From: Apoderus coryli
Lineage: Eukaryota > Arthropoda > Insecta > Coleoptera > Attelabidae
Direction: 5' to 3'
Assembly (NCBI GenBank): GCA_911728435.2
Contig: OU452198.1
Span: forward strand, 22,416,001-22,480,000
DNA length: 64,000 nucleotides
Below, in pieces: positions 11,700 through 21,245 of this stretch (position 1 is the stretch's first letter; each line of letters opens with the position of its first letter). A program made the translations under genes and the position numbers. Below the pieces are notes generated by a model, which worked only from the letters and a program-made list of their open reading frames with translations, was not told the origin of the DNA and did not search any database.

Positions 11700-12650
11700 T
11701 AATTAGGTCCATCTGAGACAACCAAGAGATTAGGCCTCGTATGGAATCCGACTTCTGATTCATTACTTTTTAATATCTTACCATTTGATAGAAAACCCAA
11801 AATCACCAAACGCCAAGCACTTTCTTCAATTGCACGTATTTTTGATCCTCTAGGATTATTATCTCCAGTCACCATAACAGCAAAAATAATCCCTCAAGAG
11901 TTATGGAAATTACGTATTTCCTGGGACGAAGTTATTCCTATGGAATTACATACTATTTGGTCCACATATCAATCTCAATTAACTAAATTAAACAATCTTG
12001 ATATTCATGTTCATGTTCTTTGTGTCAATCCCACTTCTGTCCAGTTGCACGGTTTTTCAGATGCTTCTACAGTTACTTACCGCGGCGTTTGCATTTTTGT
12101 AAAAAGTACAAATTCTTCTGGCAGCAGTTATTGTAACTTTTTGTGCGCAAAGACCAGGGTAGCACCTCTAGAACATCCATTGACTGTGCCTCGTCTCGAG
12201 CTCTCAGCGGCATTGTTATTATCTGAACTCATTGAAAGGACTAAACAATCTCTTCATCAGCTCACTATTGATTACATGTTTTGCTGGTCTGATTCGAATA
12301 TATTGCACTTGCATGGATCACTACGTGGCCTAATTTATTAGAAACCTTTGTAGCGAATCGTGTGTCACAAATTCAATCACTTCAGCGGCTTTAGTTTCAA
12401 GAGTAATTCTTCCACTTAATTTACTGAATTCAAATTTCTGGTTTCATGCGCCCTTTTGGCTTACAGTAACAAGGGACCATTGGCCTAATAATTCACAATC
12501 CGAACTAGCTGAAGTCCCTGAACTACGGCCTCCTAAGGTTTTACTTACTACGAGGAATTTTGATTTTAGCAAAATAAAAAAATGCTCCTCTTTTCTACGA
12601 CTTACAGAAGAATTTTTGTTCACGTTTTGAGATTTAAACATAATCTACTT
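11700..12650 (+). pseudogene. BEL/Pao RNase H (Peptidase_A17/RNase H-like) region
   Basis: Continuation of the BEL polyprotein: TKRLGLVWNP near 11720, the IFDPLGLLSPVTI motif near 11838-11876, then FSDASTVTYRGVCIFVKS near 12054-12108, the RNase H start whose aspartate is kept, and LTVPRLELSAALLLSELI near 12180-12234, a BEL hallmark. The WSDSN motif at 12287-12301 carries another catalytic Asp. An early stop in the first section and frame changes after 12340 show decay. Confidence 0.85.
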
Positions 12651-12659
12651 TTACCTAAA

Positions 12660-13125
12660 AATAAAACGAAATGAGTTACTCATTAAAAGTTTTAAGTCGC
12701 TTAGTGCAGGGAGAATCCTTTCCACATGTATAAGTCTTAAAAGGCAAGGTGAAGTTAGTACCAAGAGCGTGTTACTTAATTTAAATCCGTTTCTTGATGA
12801 AGATGACATCATTAGAGTTGGCGGACGCATTAACAATTCTGATTTCGATTTTGACAAACACACCCAGCCCCAAATCACAATTTTACCATCTTTCTATCAC
12901 ACTATTCCACAAGGAGTTACAAAACTACTAAGGCTTACACAGCCCTTTCATATGCCTGGCTCCTAAAGCCTTATATTTAGAAGGAATATGCAGTTTGACT
13001 TCTGCATGTTTCTTAGCAGCTGTGAGACGCTTCATTCCATACTGTCCGATAATGGAAGCACTTTTGTTGGAGGGAATAATGAAATTAAAACTTTTAAAGT
13101 TTAGGGTAAAGGGGCAGAATGTTAA
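12660..13125 (+). pseudogene. BEL/Pao integrase fragment
   Basis: Contains LNLNPFLDEDDIIRVGGRI near 12777-12834, the N-terminal integrase lead-in of BEL elements, then DDE-core pieces ACFLAAVRRFI near 12998 and the second catalytic aspartate in DNGSTFVGGNNEIK near 13051-13090, in another frame. The zinc HHCC region and first catalytic motif have been deleted around 12960. The coding sequence ends at a TA microsatellite at 13131. The C-terminal DUF5641 part is absent here; a piece of that type is found alone at 537-1005. Confidence 0.75.
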
Positions 13126-13130
<5 letters not shown>

Positions 13131-13158
<28 letters not shown>

Positions 13159-13263
13159 CTTGATATTGGTCAACTTGTTGATATATACAACTGATTGAAT
13201 GTTATTGGGATGGGATGGGATTTCAACTAGCCCTGGTCACACATCCCAATAACATTCAATCAG

Positions 13264-13303
<40 letters not shown>
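13131..13303. repeat. Inverted repeat flanked by two TA microsatellites
   Basis: Arms 13189-13212 and 13242-13265 are exact 24-bp complements (AACTGATTGAATGTTATTGG begins the left arm) around a 29-nt loop. TA runs occupy about 13131-13156 and 13266-13303, so the whole block can fold into one long hairpin. It may be a small foldback or miniature element. Confidence 0.75.
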
Positions 13304-13305
<2 letters not shown>

Positions 13306-13975
13306 TGCTATCAATGCTACGTCCGTATTACGCCCTTTTACGGTTAATATTGCATCCGAAGAATTGCTGCCGTAGAGGGCTCTGATGTTATATAAATTTA
13401 AAGAATTATATATGGGAAAGTATACATTAGTGCGTCCCTGATGTGGCAACATTGTTTGCTTATTTTCTTTTGGCCCTTTTGCATTTTAACATTTATTTCA
13501 TTCGAACAAGTTTGATATGATATTTACATTATTTACTAGTATTTTTTAGGGGAATCGTGTTAGGCAGACAAAAAAAAATATTTTGATATTGATTAGGAAG
13601 GATTAATTAAATATAAGTGTTTTACAAAATATAAAACCCAATCAAGATTTCTGTTCAAATATAAAAAACATAAACTGGTACGACATTCTTTCACATAACA
13701 ATATTAACACCAAAACTGAAATGTTTATACAAACCAAAAATGACAACATAAACTGAGCTACTTCAGAAATTAAAATAAAACTAAAACCTTGGATTACATC
13801 TGAAATTATTGAATTAATAGGAAAGCGGTGATAAATGTTCTTTCGTGTCCTTTTTGAGATCAAGACAGGCTAGTATTTTCGATTACTCACTGAACCAAAC
13901 AACTCTAACTAGATATGGGAGAGTTGCTTGATAATGGTTGGATTTTTGTATTCCACATATAACATAATTGAATTA
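13304..13975. other. Stretch without a recognised gene
   Basis: A minus-strand frame at 13264-13452 runs out of the TA repeat. Its non-repetitive part (NVYFPIYNSLNLYNIRALYG) looks protein-like, but I recognise no family. Nothing else is supported. Confidence 0.4.
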
Positions 13976-14440
13976 AACGCTGGTCATGGGGGTTTACGCA
14001 TGTTAATTCTCTGAAGCTTCTTTACACAAGTTTGGTCAGACCATGCTTTGAGTATGCCTCAGCGTTTGGTCTCCACATTATGCTGTATAACTAGTGAAAA
14101 TTGTGCTTGTTCAGCACAAATTTCTCAGATAACTTGCCTACAAACTGCATATTGACTTGGTATTTGATGATCGTTTTGAATTATATGCTGACTTAGAGTC
14201 CTATCTTGGCATTGACACGCTGAGTGGTCAACGCCATTATTTGATTTAATTCTATCTTATCAATGGAAGGTTGACTTGTCCTGATCTTTTAAGCAAAATT
14301 GAAATTCGTGTTTCATATCGTTCAACGCTTGCGAGCCGTGGTGTCATCAAACACATTCCAGAAAAAATTATGGTTGCAATTCGTTCTTGGCCCTTTTTGG
14401 GATCAGTAAGGCACTTATTTGATACCTAATTGATGTATTG
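13976..14440 (+). pseudogene. Non-LTR retrotransposon 3' end, strongly decayed
   Basis: Across broken frames the plus strand still reads LKLLYTSLVRPCFEYAS near 14013-14063, the thumb motif of Jockey/CR1-type reverse transcriptases (normally followed by W-x-P). Downstream come stretches matching the C-terminal tail that ends before the 3' UTR. Multiple frameshifts and stops. No catalytic part is present. Confidence 0.6.
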
Positions 14441-14559
14441 TCCTATATTGCTTTGTAATAGTGTAGTATGTTATGATATTGTTATCCAATTTATGCGTAA
14501 TTAATTTGAATGTTGATTGTGTACTTCTTTTGAATTATTTTGAACTCAAGTACCTTGGC

Positions 14560-15295
14560 TGTTATTAGGGACAACACGTCTCCACTCTTGCACGATTTCA
14601 TGCCCCAAGTATTTCTTGTGTTGGCTTCCGAAAGCGGTGCATTCTGGTACTAGGTGATCAAGAGTTTATTTAGCCTCCCTACAGAATCTGTAGTCATCGA
14701 TCTCTTCTAGGCCTAATTTTGCCATATGTTTCCTAAGGCGACAATGTCCTGTAAGAATACGTAGCCCGAGATCCAAACAGATCTTCGATCTTTCTTGGTT
14801 GAAGTTTCCAAGGAATTTCTTGGAGTGTATCAATCCAGGTAGATTTTGCCTGAGTATTGCTCTGTCTGTTTTCTTCTTAATTCTGAACTTCTCTTTGAAG
14901 GTGTGTTTCCATAAGTCGCAGAAAGGTTCAGGCCTTACAAAAGAGATTGACACACCCTGTTTTGCTAACTTATTGGCTGCATCGTTTCCCCTGATACCAG
15001 AATGTCCGGGTATCCAAACAAGGGAAACTCTGTTATTCTTGCTAAGTTAGAAGACCTGCTAAGCATTCCCATTTTTGAGCTAATAACATATGAACTCAGC
15101 GATAATGTTGTCGGTTGTGTGGATCACAATGTCGCATCTACCGATTGCGTGAATTTCCGCTTGGAAAACATGACTGAATGTATAGACGATGTTCGTAAAG
15201 ATTTTCTTGGCAATATCGTCAGCATATCCTATGATATGTGATATTGTCATAGTAGCCAGGGGCAAATTGAAGGCACTTTGGGTAACATAATACAA
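14560..15295 (-). pseudogene. RNase H and C-terminal domain of a Jockey/R1/I-type non-LTR element
   Basis: On the minus strand the frame contains WIPGHSGIRGNDAANKLAK (positions about 14955-15015), the RNase H motif with its catalytic aspartate. LTGHCRLRKHMAKLGLEE and a Cys-rich end (YRFC) follow at about 14690-14770, the post-RNase H segment of these elements. Upstream, VFQAEIHAIG near 15148-15180 corresponds to the RNase H start with its Glu. Stops interrupt the tail. The matching reverse-transcriptase thumb is present next to it but on the opposite strand (15320-15770). Confidence 0.75.
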
Positions 15296-15319
15296 AAGTG
15301 TCTCCGGATAACTGAGTAA

Positions 15320-15770
15320 CGGTGTACATCTGTGGGGCTGAGCATAAATTCAGCAAAAACCGCAATTATAACATTCACTAGAACTCTAAATATCAGACGA
15401 ATTAGCATGAATTGTGAGGTCATTGAACAGAATTTGGAAGTAAAATATCTAGGAATCACCCTCGATATTAAACTTCTTTGTAATAAGCATGTTGAAATAA
15501 CGGTTAGTATAAAGCAACAAAAGCTCTGATGGTGTTCAGAAATCTGGGAGACTTGGGGTTGTTACACCAAAATACTGCGGTGGATGTACACCGTGATTGT
15601 GATAGCTATCATAACATATGCGGCAATAGTCTGGGTTCTAAGGCAGAACAAAGCACAACAAGGAGAAAACTTGATAGGGTACAAAGACTAGGAGGCATAT
15701 GCATTAGTGGGGCTATGATAAACGTGTCCAACTAGAGCACTGGAGACTATTATTACGAATTTCACACTTT
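15320..15770 (+). pseudogene. Reverse-transcriptase thumb fragment in inverted orientation
   Basis: The plus strand encodes GLSINSAKTAIITFTR near 15334 (the N-x-x-K-T motif) and LEVKYLGITLDIKL near 15434, followed by frame-shifted pieces including AIITYAAIVWVLRQ near 15610 and KLDRVQRLGGICISGAM near 15668. This is the region that precedes RNase H in R1/Jockey-like elements. Because the RNase H part lies just left on the minus strand, this block is an inversion within the same kind of element. Its Y-A-D-D box is missing. Confidence 0.7.
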
Positions 15771-15778
15771 TTTTCTTG

Positions 15779-15872
15779 TATAGACATTCAGTCATGTGTT
15801 CGTAAAGATTTTCTTAGCAATGACTGAATGTATAGACATTCAGTCATATGTTCGTAAAGATTTTCTTAGCAA
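15779..15872. repeat. 52-bp tandem repeat with internal palindromes
   Basis: Two units start at 15779 and 15831. Each contains GTTCGTAAAGATTTTCTTAG, also found once at about 15190-15212 inside the RNase H fragment. The junction ATGACTGAATG...CATTCAGTCAT is an inverted repeat. Likely a by-product of the rearrangement that inverted the neighbouring segment. Confidence 0.65.
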
Positions 15873-15879
15873 TTTCTAT

Positions 15880-16288
15880 CTTCCTTGTGAGGATTTCTGG
15901 TCGATTCCGCTTCTAATTCATTTGAGGGGTTTGATCTACTACCCGAGTCTCAAGGAGTAGGATGGCTCGCTCCTCTCCCCCTTCCGTATTGATACCATCT
16001 GGTTTCTTAAGTACCACCGTTGGGTTTCTTCACCCCTGTAGAATTGGAAGCGATATTTTCAAAAAAGGTCTTTTGACCTTCCTGATTTTTTTTATTATTC
16101 AAAGTTAACCTGTTAGTGTACCCTGTCAATTTCCGTCACGTTTGGCTTTATTAAAAAGCCAACGGACCTCAAGCCTCCACAAAGGAGCGTCCTTACTTGC
16201 TTTAACAGCTTGCAGTGTGAGTGGGCAATTGGAGTCAAAAGCTTCCATTATTGCTTCACTGACTTGGTTTACTCTCCACTCAAGAACG
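15880..16288 (-). pseudogene. Endonuclease-reverse transcriptase linker of an R1/Jockey-like element
   Basis: On the minus strand the coding remnant reads SEAIMEAFDSNCPL and VRWLFNKAKRDGN (about 16135-16260), then KKIRKVKRPF and VLKKPDGINTEGGEE (about 15990-16080). This order is that of the segment between endonuclease and reverse transcriptase in R1/Jockey-type elements. Several stops are present. It ends where the satellite array begins and probably belongs to the same insertion as the fragments at 14560-15770. Confidence 0.6.
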
Positions 16289-16289
16289 T

Positions 16290-18440
16290 GGTTAGCTAAA
16301 CCTAACCTAAAAATTTTTAATTGGATGCAAGACTGTATGGAGGTGGAACATGCTAAATGCACACCAAACTCAAATTTAAATGTATAGTAGGGATAGTTGC
16401 AGTTTAATAAAGAAAAAACTTGATAAAAAAACTATTCAATTAGAACGGATGCAGTATCATATGTAGAATATTTTATGTTCGTTATAGTATACAATATATC
16501 CAACAAATGGATGCAACAAAGTATGCAAACAATTAAATAACTCTAACCCAAGCTAAACCCAACCTAAGAATTTTTATTTGGACGCAAGAGTGTATGCAGG
16601 TGGAATATGTTAAATGCAGACTAATCGCAAACTTAAAAGTATGGTAGGGATTGTTGCAGTTTAGTAAGAAAATACTTCATAAAAACTATTCTATTTTTAG
16701 AATGGATGCAGTATTATATGTAGAATATGTTATGTTGGTTATAGTATACAATATATATAACAAATGGATGCAACAAAGTATGCAAATAATGTAATAACTC
16801 TAACCCTAGTTAAACCCAACCTAAGAATTTTTAATCGGACGCAAGAGTGTATGCAGTCGGAACATGTTAAATGCAGAGTAATCGCAAATTTAAAAGTGTA
16901 TGGTAGGGATTGTTGCAGTTTAATAAGAAAAAACTTGTTGAAAAAACTATTCTATTTTTAGAACGGATGCAGTATTATATGTAGAATATGTTATGTTGGT
17001 TATAGTATACAGTATATATAACAAATGGATGCAGCAAAGTATGCAAATAATTAAATAACTTTAACCCAAGCTAAACCTAACCTAAGAATTTTTATTTGGA
17101 CGCAAGAGTGTATGCAGGTGGAATATGTTAAATGCAGACTAATCGCAAACTTAAAAGTATGGTAGGGATTGTTGCAGTTTAGTAAGAAAATACTTCATAA
17201 AAAACTGTTCTATTTTTAGAATGGATGCAGTATTATATATTGGTTATAGTATACACTATATATAACAAATGGATGCAACAAAGTATGCAAATAATGTAAT
17301 AACTCTAACCCTAGTTAAACCCAACCTAAGAATTTTTAATCGGACGCAAGAGTGTATGCAGTCGGAACATGTTAAATGCAGAGTAATCGCAAATTTAAAA
17401 GTGTATGGTAGGGATTGTTGCAGTTTAATAAGAAAAAACTTGTTGAAAAAACTATTCTATTTTTAGAACGGATGCAGTATTATATGTAGAATATGTTATG
17501 TTGGTTATAGTATACAGTATATATAACAAATGGATGCAGCAAAGTATGCAAATAATTAAATTACTTTAACCCAAGCTAAACCTAACCTAAGAATTTTTAA
17601 TTGGACGCAAGAGTGTATGAAGGTGGAACATGCTAAATGCACACTAAACTCAAATTTAAAAGTATAGTAGGGATTGTTGCAGTTTAATAAAAAAAAACTT
17701 GATAAAAAACTATTCTATTTTTAGAACGGATGCAGTATTATATGTAGAATATGTTATGTTGGTTATAGTATACAGTATATATAACAAATGGATGCAGCAA
17801 AGTATGCAAATAATTAAATAACTCTAACCAAAGCTAAACCTAACCTAAGAATTTTTAATTGCTGCAGTTTAGTAACAAAAAAAATGATATAAAAACTATT
17901 CTATTTTTAGAACGGATGCAGTATTATATGTAGAATATGATATTTTGGTTATAGTATACTATATGTCTAACGAAAAAACGCAGCAAAGTATGCCCATAAT
18001 TAAATAACTTTAACCCATGCTAAACCTAATCTATCAATTTTTATTTGGACGCAAGAGTGTATGTAGCTGGAGCATGCTAAATACAACTAATTTCAAATTT
18101 AAAAGTATAGTAGGGATTGTTGCAGTTTAATAAAAAAAAAACCCTTATAAAAACTATTCTATTTTTAGAACGGATGTAGTATTATATGTAGAATATGTTA
18201 TGTTGGTTATAATATATAATATATTTAACAAATTGATGCAGCAAAGTATGTAAGTAAATAATTGAATGAGGCTAACCTAGACTAAACATAACCTCAATTT
18301 AAATATATATTTTTAGGGCGCGGTAACATATCAGCAAAAAATAACTTAGAAAAAACGTTGTTCATTGACATGTCCAAACATGAACGGATGCAATATTGTA
18401 TGCATGTTATGTAGGTTTTCATTATATATAATATATTTTC
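16290..18440. repeat. Satellite array, ~255-bp units with 505-bp higher-order repeat
   Basis: The marker GGATGCAGTATTATATG recurs at about 16447, 16703, 16964, 17222, 17469, 17728, 17913, 18172 and (degenerate) 18385, giving spacings near 247-261 bp with two shorter units. Two unit types alternate: one with CTAACCCTAGTTAAACC, one with AACCCAAGCTAAACC. The stretch at 16764-16961 recurs without change at 17269-17466, so the recent amplification unit was a 505-bp dimer. Outer units are more diverged. Identical small frames inside it are by-products. Confidence 0.9.
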
Positions 18441-18844
18441 TTGAGGGACGCAGTATTATATACAATCGTGTTAATTTATAGGTCTACTAATTTAAAATCC
18501 CTCGAAAAAGAGAGAAAATAACGATGCGGCAGCACTGTGGGACGCGGCAATATCCGTAAAAACGAGGAAAAAATATATTTTGGAGTTGATAATGATAGCA
18601 AGATGAAAGGAGTTAGTAATGATAGCACGACCTAAAAATTTGTATATTAAAAGTTGCTCCAATCAATACGAAAATCCGTTTCCCCCGATAAAAAAATTCG
18701 CTGATTAATATACTTGAATCAGATTTGCTCTAACTATAGCCCTTCCAGGGGACGCCATAAGGTTGGAATATGTAAAGACGCAGTAAAGTCTCAAGATGTA
18801 TATATATATATATCTACTCGGGATATATATATATATATTAAGGA
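18441..18844. other. Intervening stretch with TA microsatellites
   Basis: No gene recognised. Two TA runs lie at about 18799-18811 and 18823-18838. Confidence 0.45.
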
Positions 18845-18944
18845 TTATTCGTTTATTATAGTTATTTATTAAAATAAATCCTGTTGTACTTCTAAGATTA
18901 ATTTCATTATTTCCCCAATCTGAATCTACATAGCCTATCAAAAT
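18845..18944 (-). pseudogene. Ty1/copia RNase H scrap
   Basis: The minus strand reads IGYVDSDWGNNEINLRSTTG, matching the copia RNase H start (G-Y-x-D-x-D-W ... R-S-T-T/S-G) with its first catalytic aspartate. Only about 33 residues remain. The fragment is cut on its upstream (right) side by the non-LTR element beginning at 18945 and on the other side by TA repeats. Confidence 0.65.
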
Positions 18945-21206
18945 ATGCTTATAATTATTATTTTATTTACAAGGACTACGTCATATAGCTCAACACTGTT
19001 AGATCCGATTTTCGTGAATAACTTGGAGTTTGTTGGAGCCTCAGGGGTAATCAACGCAGATAAAATATCTGACCACTCTCTAACGTATTGTGAAATCAAA
19101 TTAACCTCTAAAAAGTTTACCCAAAAATTTTATACGTACAGAGATTTTAAGTATTTTAATGAAAATAACTTTAATATTGACTTGCATAATTTTGAATGGA
19201 GTAGACTCTTATATATTGATAGCATCGATGATAAAATCAACTATTTATCTGAAAATTTATTGAAAATATTTAATATACATGCTCCTATGCGAACTGTCCG
19301 ACTGAGTCGCCCGTCTGCTCCCTGGCTGACGGACGCAGTTCGACAGATAATAAAAGAGAAAGATAAAGCCCACCGTAAGTACCTGAAGAATAAAACGCCA
19401 CAAAATTGGAAGTCTTACAAAGAGCTACGTAAATTTTCTTTAGCGTCGGTCAGACGCGAGCGGGCGGCTTATCTTAACTTTACGGAAAATGAGAATTCCG
19501 AGGTCATTTGGAGAAGACTACGACAAGCCAGCATTGTTAAATCAACGGCAAAAGATTTGCCTGAGTCTTTAACAAATGCTAACCAGTTAAACAATCACTT
19601 TCTCAATGTTTTTTCGTCATCATGCGCAGACCCGGAACAAATTAGTTATTATATGAATCATAGACACTCTCCTCATATTCATTTCAACTGGGAACTTCTG
19701 AATCTCTCAAATCTCAGATCGGTAATCAGTAAATTAAAATCAAATGCCAGTGGTGGTGACCAAATTACACTTGTCATGATTAAGTTGAGCTTTCATGTGA
19801 TTGGTGAATTCATATTACATATTGTAAACCTGTGTTTGGAAAGGGGTTACTTTCCGGAACCCTGGAAAACAGCTGTCGTGTGTCCTGTACCAAAAACTAA
19901 CAATGCAACTACCTTTCACGATTTGCGGCCCATTAGTTTATTGCCCGTTTTAAGCAAGATCTTGGAGAAGTCCATAGAGATACAGCTTACAGATTATTTA
20001 AACAAAGAAAACATGTTACCTGAAAACCAATCTGGCTTCAGAGCAGGATACAGTTGCAATACAGCACTGTTAAATATAAAAGACTCTATTCTTAAGCAAT
20101 CTGATAATAGAAAATCTACTGTGGTTGTGCTCTTGGACTTCTCCAAAGCTTTTGACTCCGTCGATCATAACCTATTGCTTGCTAAACTTAAATATTACGG
20201 ACTAAATGAAACCATCTTGAACTTTTTCACCCATTATCTAGTGTTGAGACGACAGGTCGTGCGTACAGGTTCACAGTACTCTGATGTAGGATATATCCAA
20301 TCGGGCGTACCACAAGGTTCAATACTCGCTCCGCTGCTTTTTCTCATATACACAGCTGATCTCTCAAAAAACATTAGGAATTCCATAGTACATTCTTACG
20401 CAGATGATACACAACTACTTTGCAGCTTTGATCCCGAGAACTATGATTTAGCTAATGCAAATCTAAATAATGATCTGCGTGAAATTTCAAAATACTGTAA
20501 AGCTCATAGTCTTCACGTTAATGCTTCGAAAACAAAAATGTTACTATATGCCCCAAAATCATATTATGATAATCTCAAAACTCACCTTAGAATAGAAATT
20601 AATAACCAGCCAATCGAATTTTCTAATACCGCCAAAAATCTTGGAGTATTTTTCGATACGTCGTTGAGGTTTGAAGAACATGTCAAAACCGGCATGCAGA
20701 GAGTCTACTGTAATTTTAAGATACTATTTGCTAATAAAGATATTTTAAATTATAAAACACGCAAAAAACTTTGCGAGTCCATTATTACTCCACATATAAT
20801 GTACTGCTTACCAGTTTATTATCCATGTCTTGACAATATAAATAAAAAATGTATCCAAAAAGTTATGAACACGTCCTGCCGATTTATATTCAATCTCAAA
20901 AAATATGATCATATCTCCCAAAATTTCTCTAAACTTCATTGGCTAAATGCAGAAAACCTCTCTAAATACTACAATATGACTCTCTTGTACAAAATTATGT
21001 TAAGTAAAACTCCCAATTATTTGTCTAAACTTTTGATCCATCGTCATCAGATGCTCCAACGCAACATACGCTTCCCAAATAAATTATCACTACCTAAATT
21101 CCGTACTGCACAATTCCAGCGCTCTTTTACATATAACTCCATAAAATTATATATTTATTTTATTTTTTTTTTTGTGAATGATATTTTATTTAATTTTCTT
21201 CTGTAA
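18945..21206 (+). CDS. Non-LTR retrotransposon ORF2: endonuclease C-terminus plus reverse transcriptase
   Basis: 753 codons without a stop. Residues about 20-50 keep the end of the apurinic-like endonuclease, including the SDH motif (ISDHSLTYCEI). A linker follows (WLTDAVRQIIKEKDKAHRKY near 128). The reverse transcriptase follows: LRPISLLPVLSKILEK near 325, NQSGFRAGYSCNTAL near 363, the catalytic LLDFSKAFDSVDH near 395, GVPQGSILAPLLFLIY near 445 and YADDTQLL near 485, then the thumb with NASKTKMLLYAP. All three palm aspartates are present. It copies its RNA at a nicked chromosomal target in the nucleus. The N-terminal endonuclease and ORF1 are missing, so it cannot move alone. Assignment to CR1 rather than Jockey proper is tentative. 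Confidence 0.88.
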   Translation: MLIIIILFTRTTSYSSTLLDPIFVNNLEFVGASGVINADKISDHSLTYCEIKLTSKKFTQKFYTYRDFKYFNENNFNIDLHNFEWSRLLYIDSIDDKINYLSENLLKIFNIHAPMRTVRLSRPSAPWLTDAVRQIIKEKDKAHRKYLKNKTPQNWKSYKELRKFSLASVRRERAAYLNFTENENSEVIWRRLRQASIVKSTAKDLPESLTNANQLNNHFLNVFSSSCADPEQISYYMNHRHSPHIHFNWELLNLSNLRSVISKLKSNASGGDQITLVMIKLSFHVIGEFILHIVNLCLERGYFPEPWKTAVVCPVPKTNNATTFHDLRPISLLPVLSKILEKSIEIQLTDYLNKENMLPENQSGFRAGYSCNTALLNIKDSILKQSDNRKSTVVVLLDFSKAFDSVDHNLLLAKLKYYGLNETILNFFTHYLVLRRQVVRTGSQYSDVGYIQSGVPQGSILAPLLFLIYTADLSKNIRNSIVHSYADDTQLLCSFDPENYDLANANLNNDLREISKYCKAHSLHVNASKTKMLLYAPKSYYDNLKTHLRIEINNQPIEFSNTAKNLGVFFDTSLRFEEHVKTGMQRVYCNFKILFANKDILNYKTRKKLCESIITPHIMYCLPVYYPCLDNINKKCIQKVMNTSCRFIFNLKKYDHISQNFSKLHWLNAENLSKYYNMTLLYKIMLSKTPNYLSKLLIHRHQMLQRNIRFPNKLSLPKFRTAQFQRSFTYNSIKLYIYFIFFFVNDILFNFLL

Positions 21207-21245
21207 CTTTGCTTAATCAATAAAGACCAATTATTATTATTATTT
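18945..21245 (+). mobile_element. CR1/Jockey-group non-LTR retrotransposon, 5' truncated
   Basis: Begins inside the endonuclease domain, next to a copia scrap, and ends with an AATAAA-like signal (CAATAAAG at 21218-21225) and an ATT trinucleotide tail (21229-21245) that abuts a hAT transposase fragment. The whole reverse-transcriptase reading frame is open, so the insertion is young. The target duplication was not determined. Confidence 0.85.

Noticed and set aside
16764..17466. Two identical 65-codon frames
   Set aside because: They are the same interval of the satellite higher-order repeat, not genes.
18705..18941. 78-codon minus-strand frame
   Set aside because: Only the first ~33 residues are copia RNase H; the rest is translated TA repeat and unrelated sequence.
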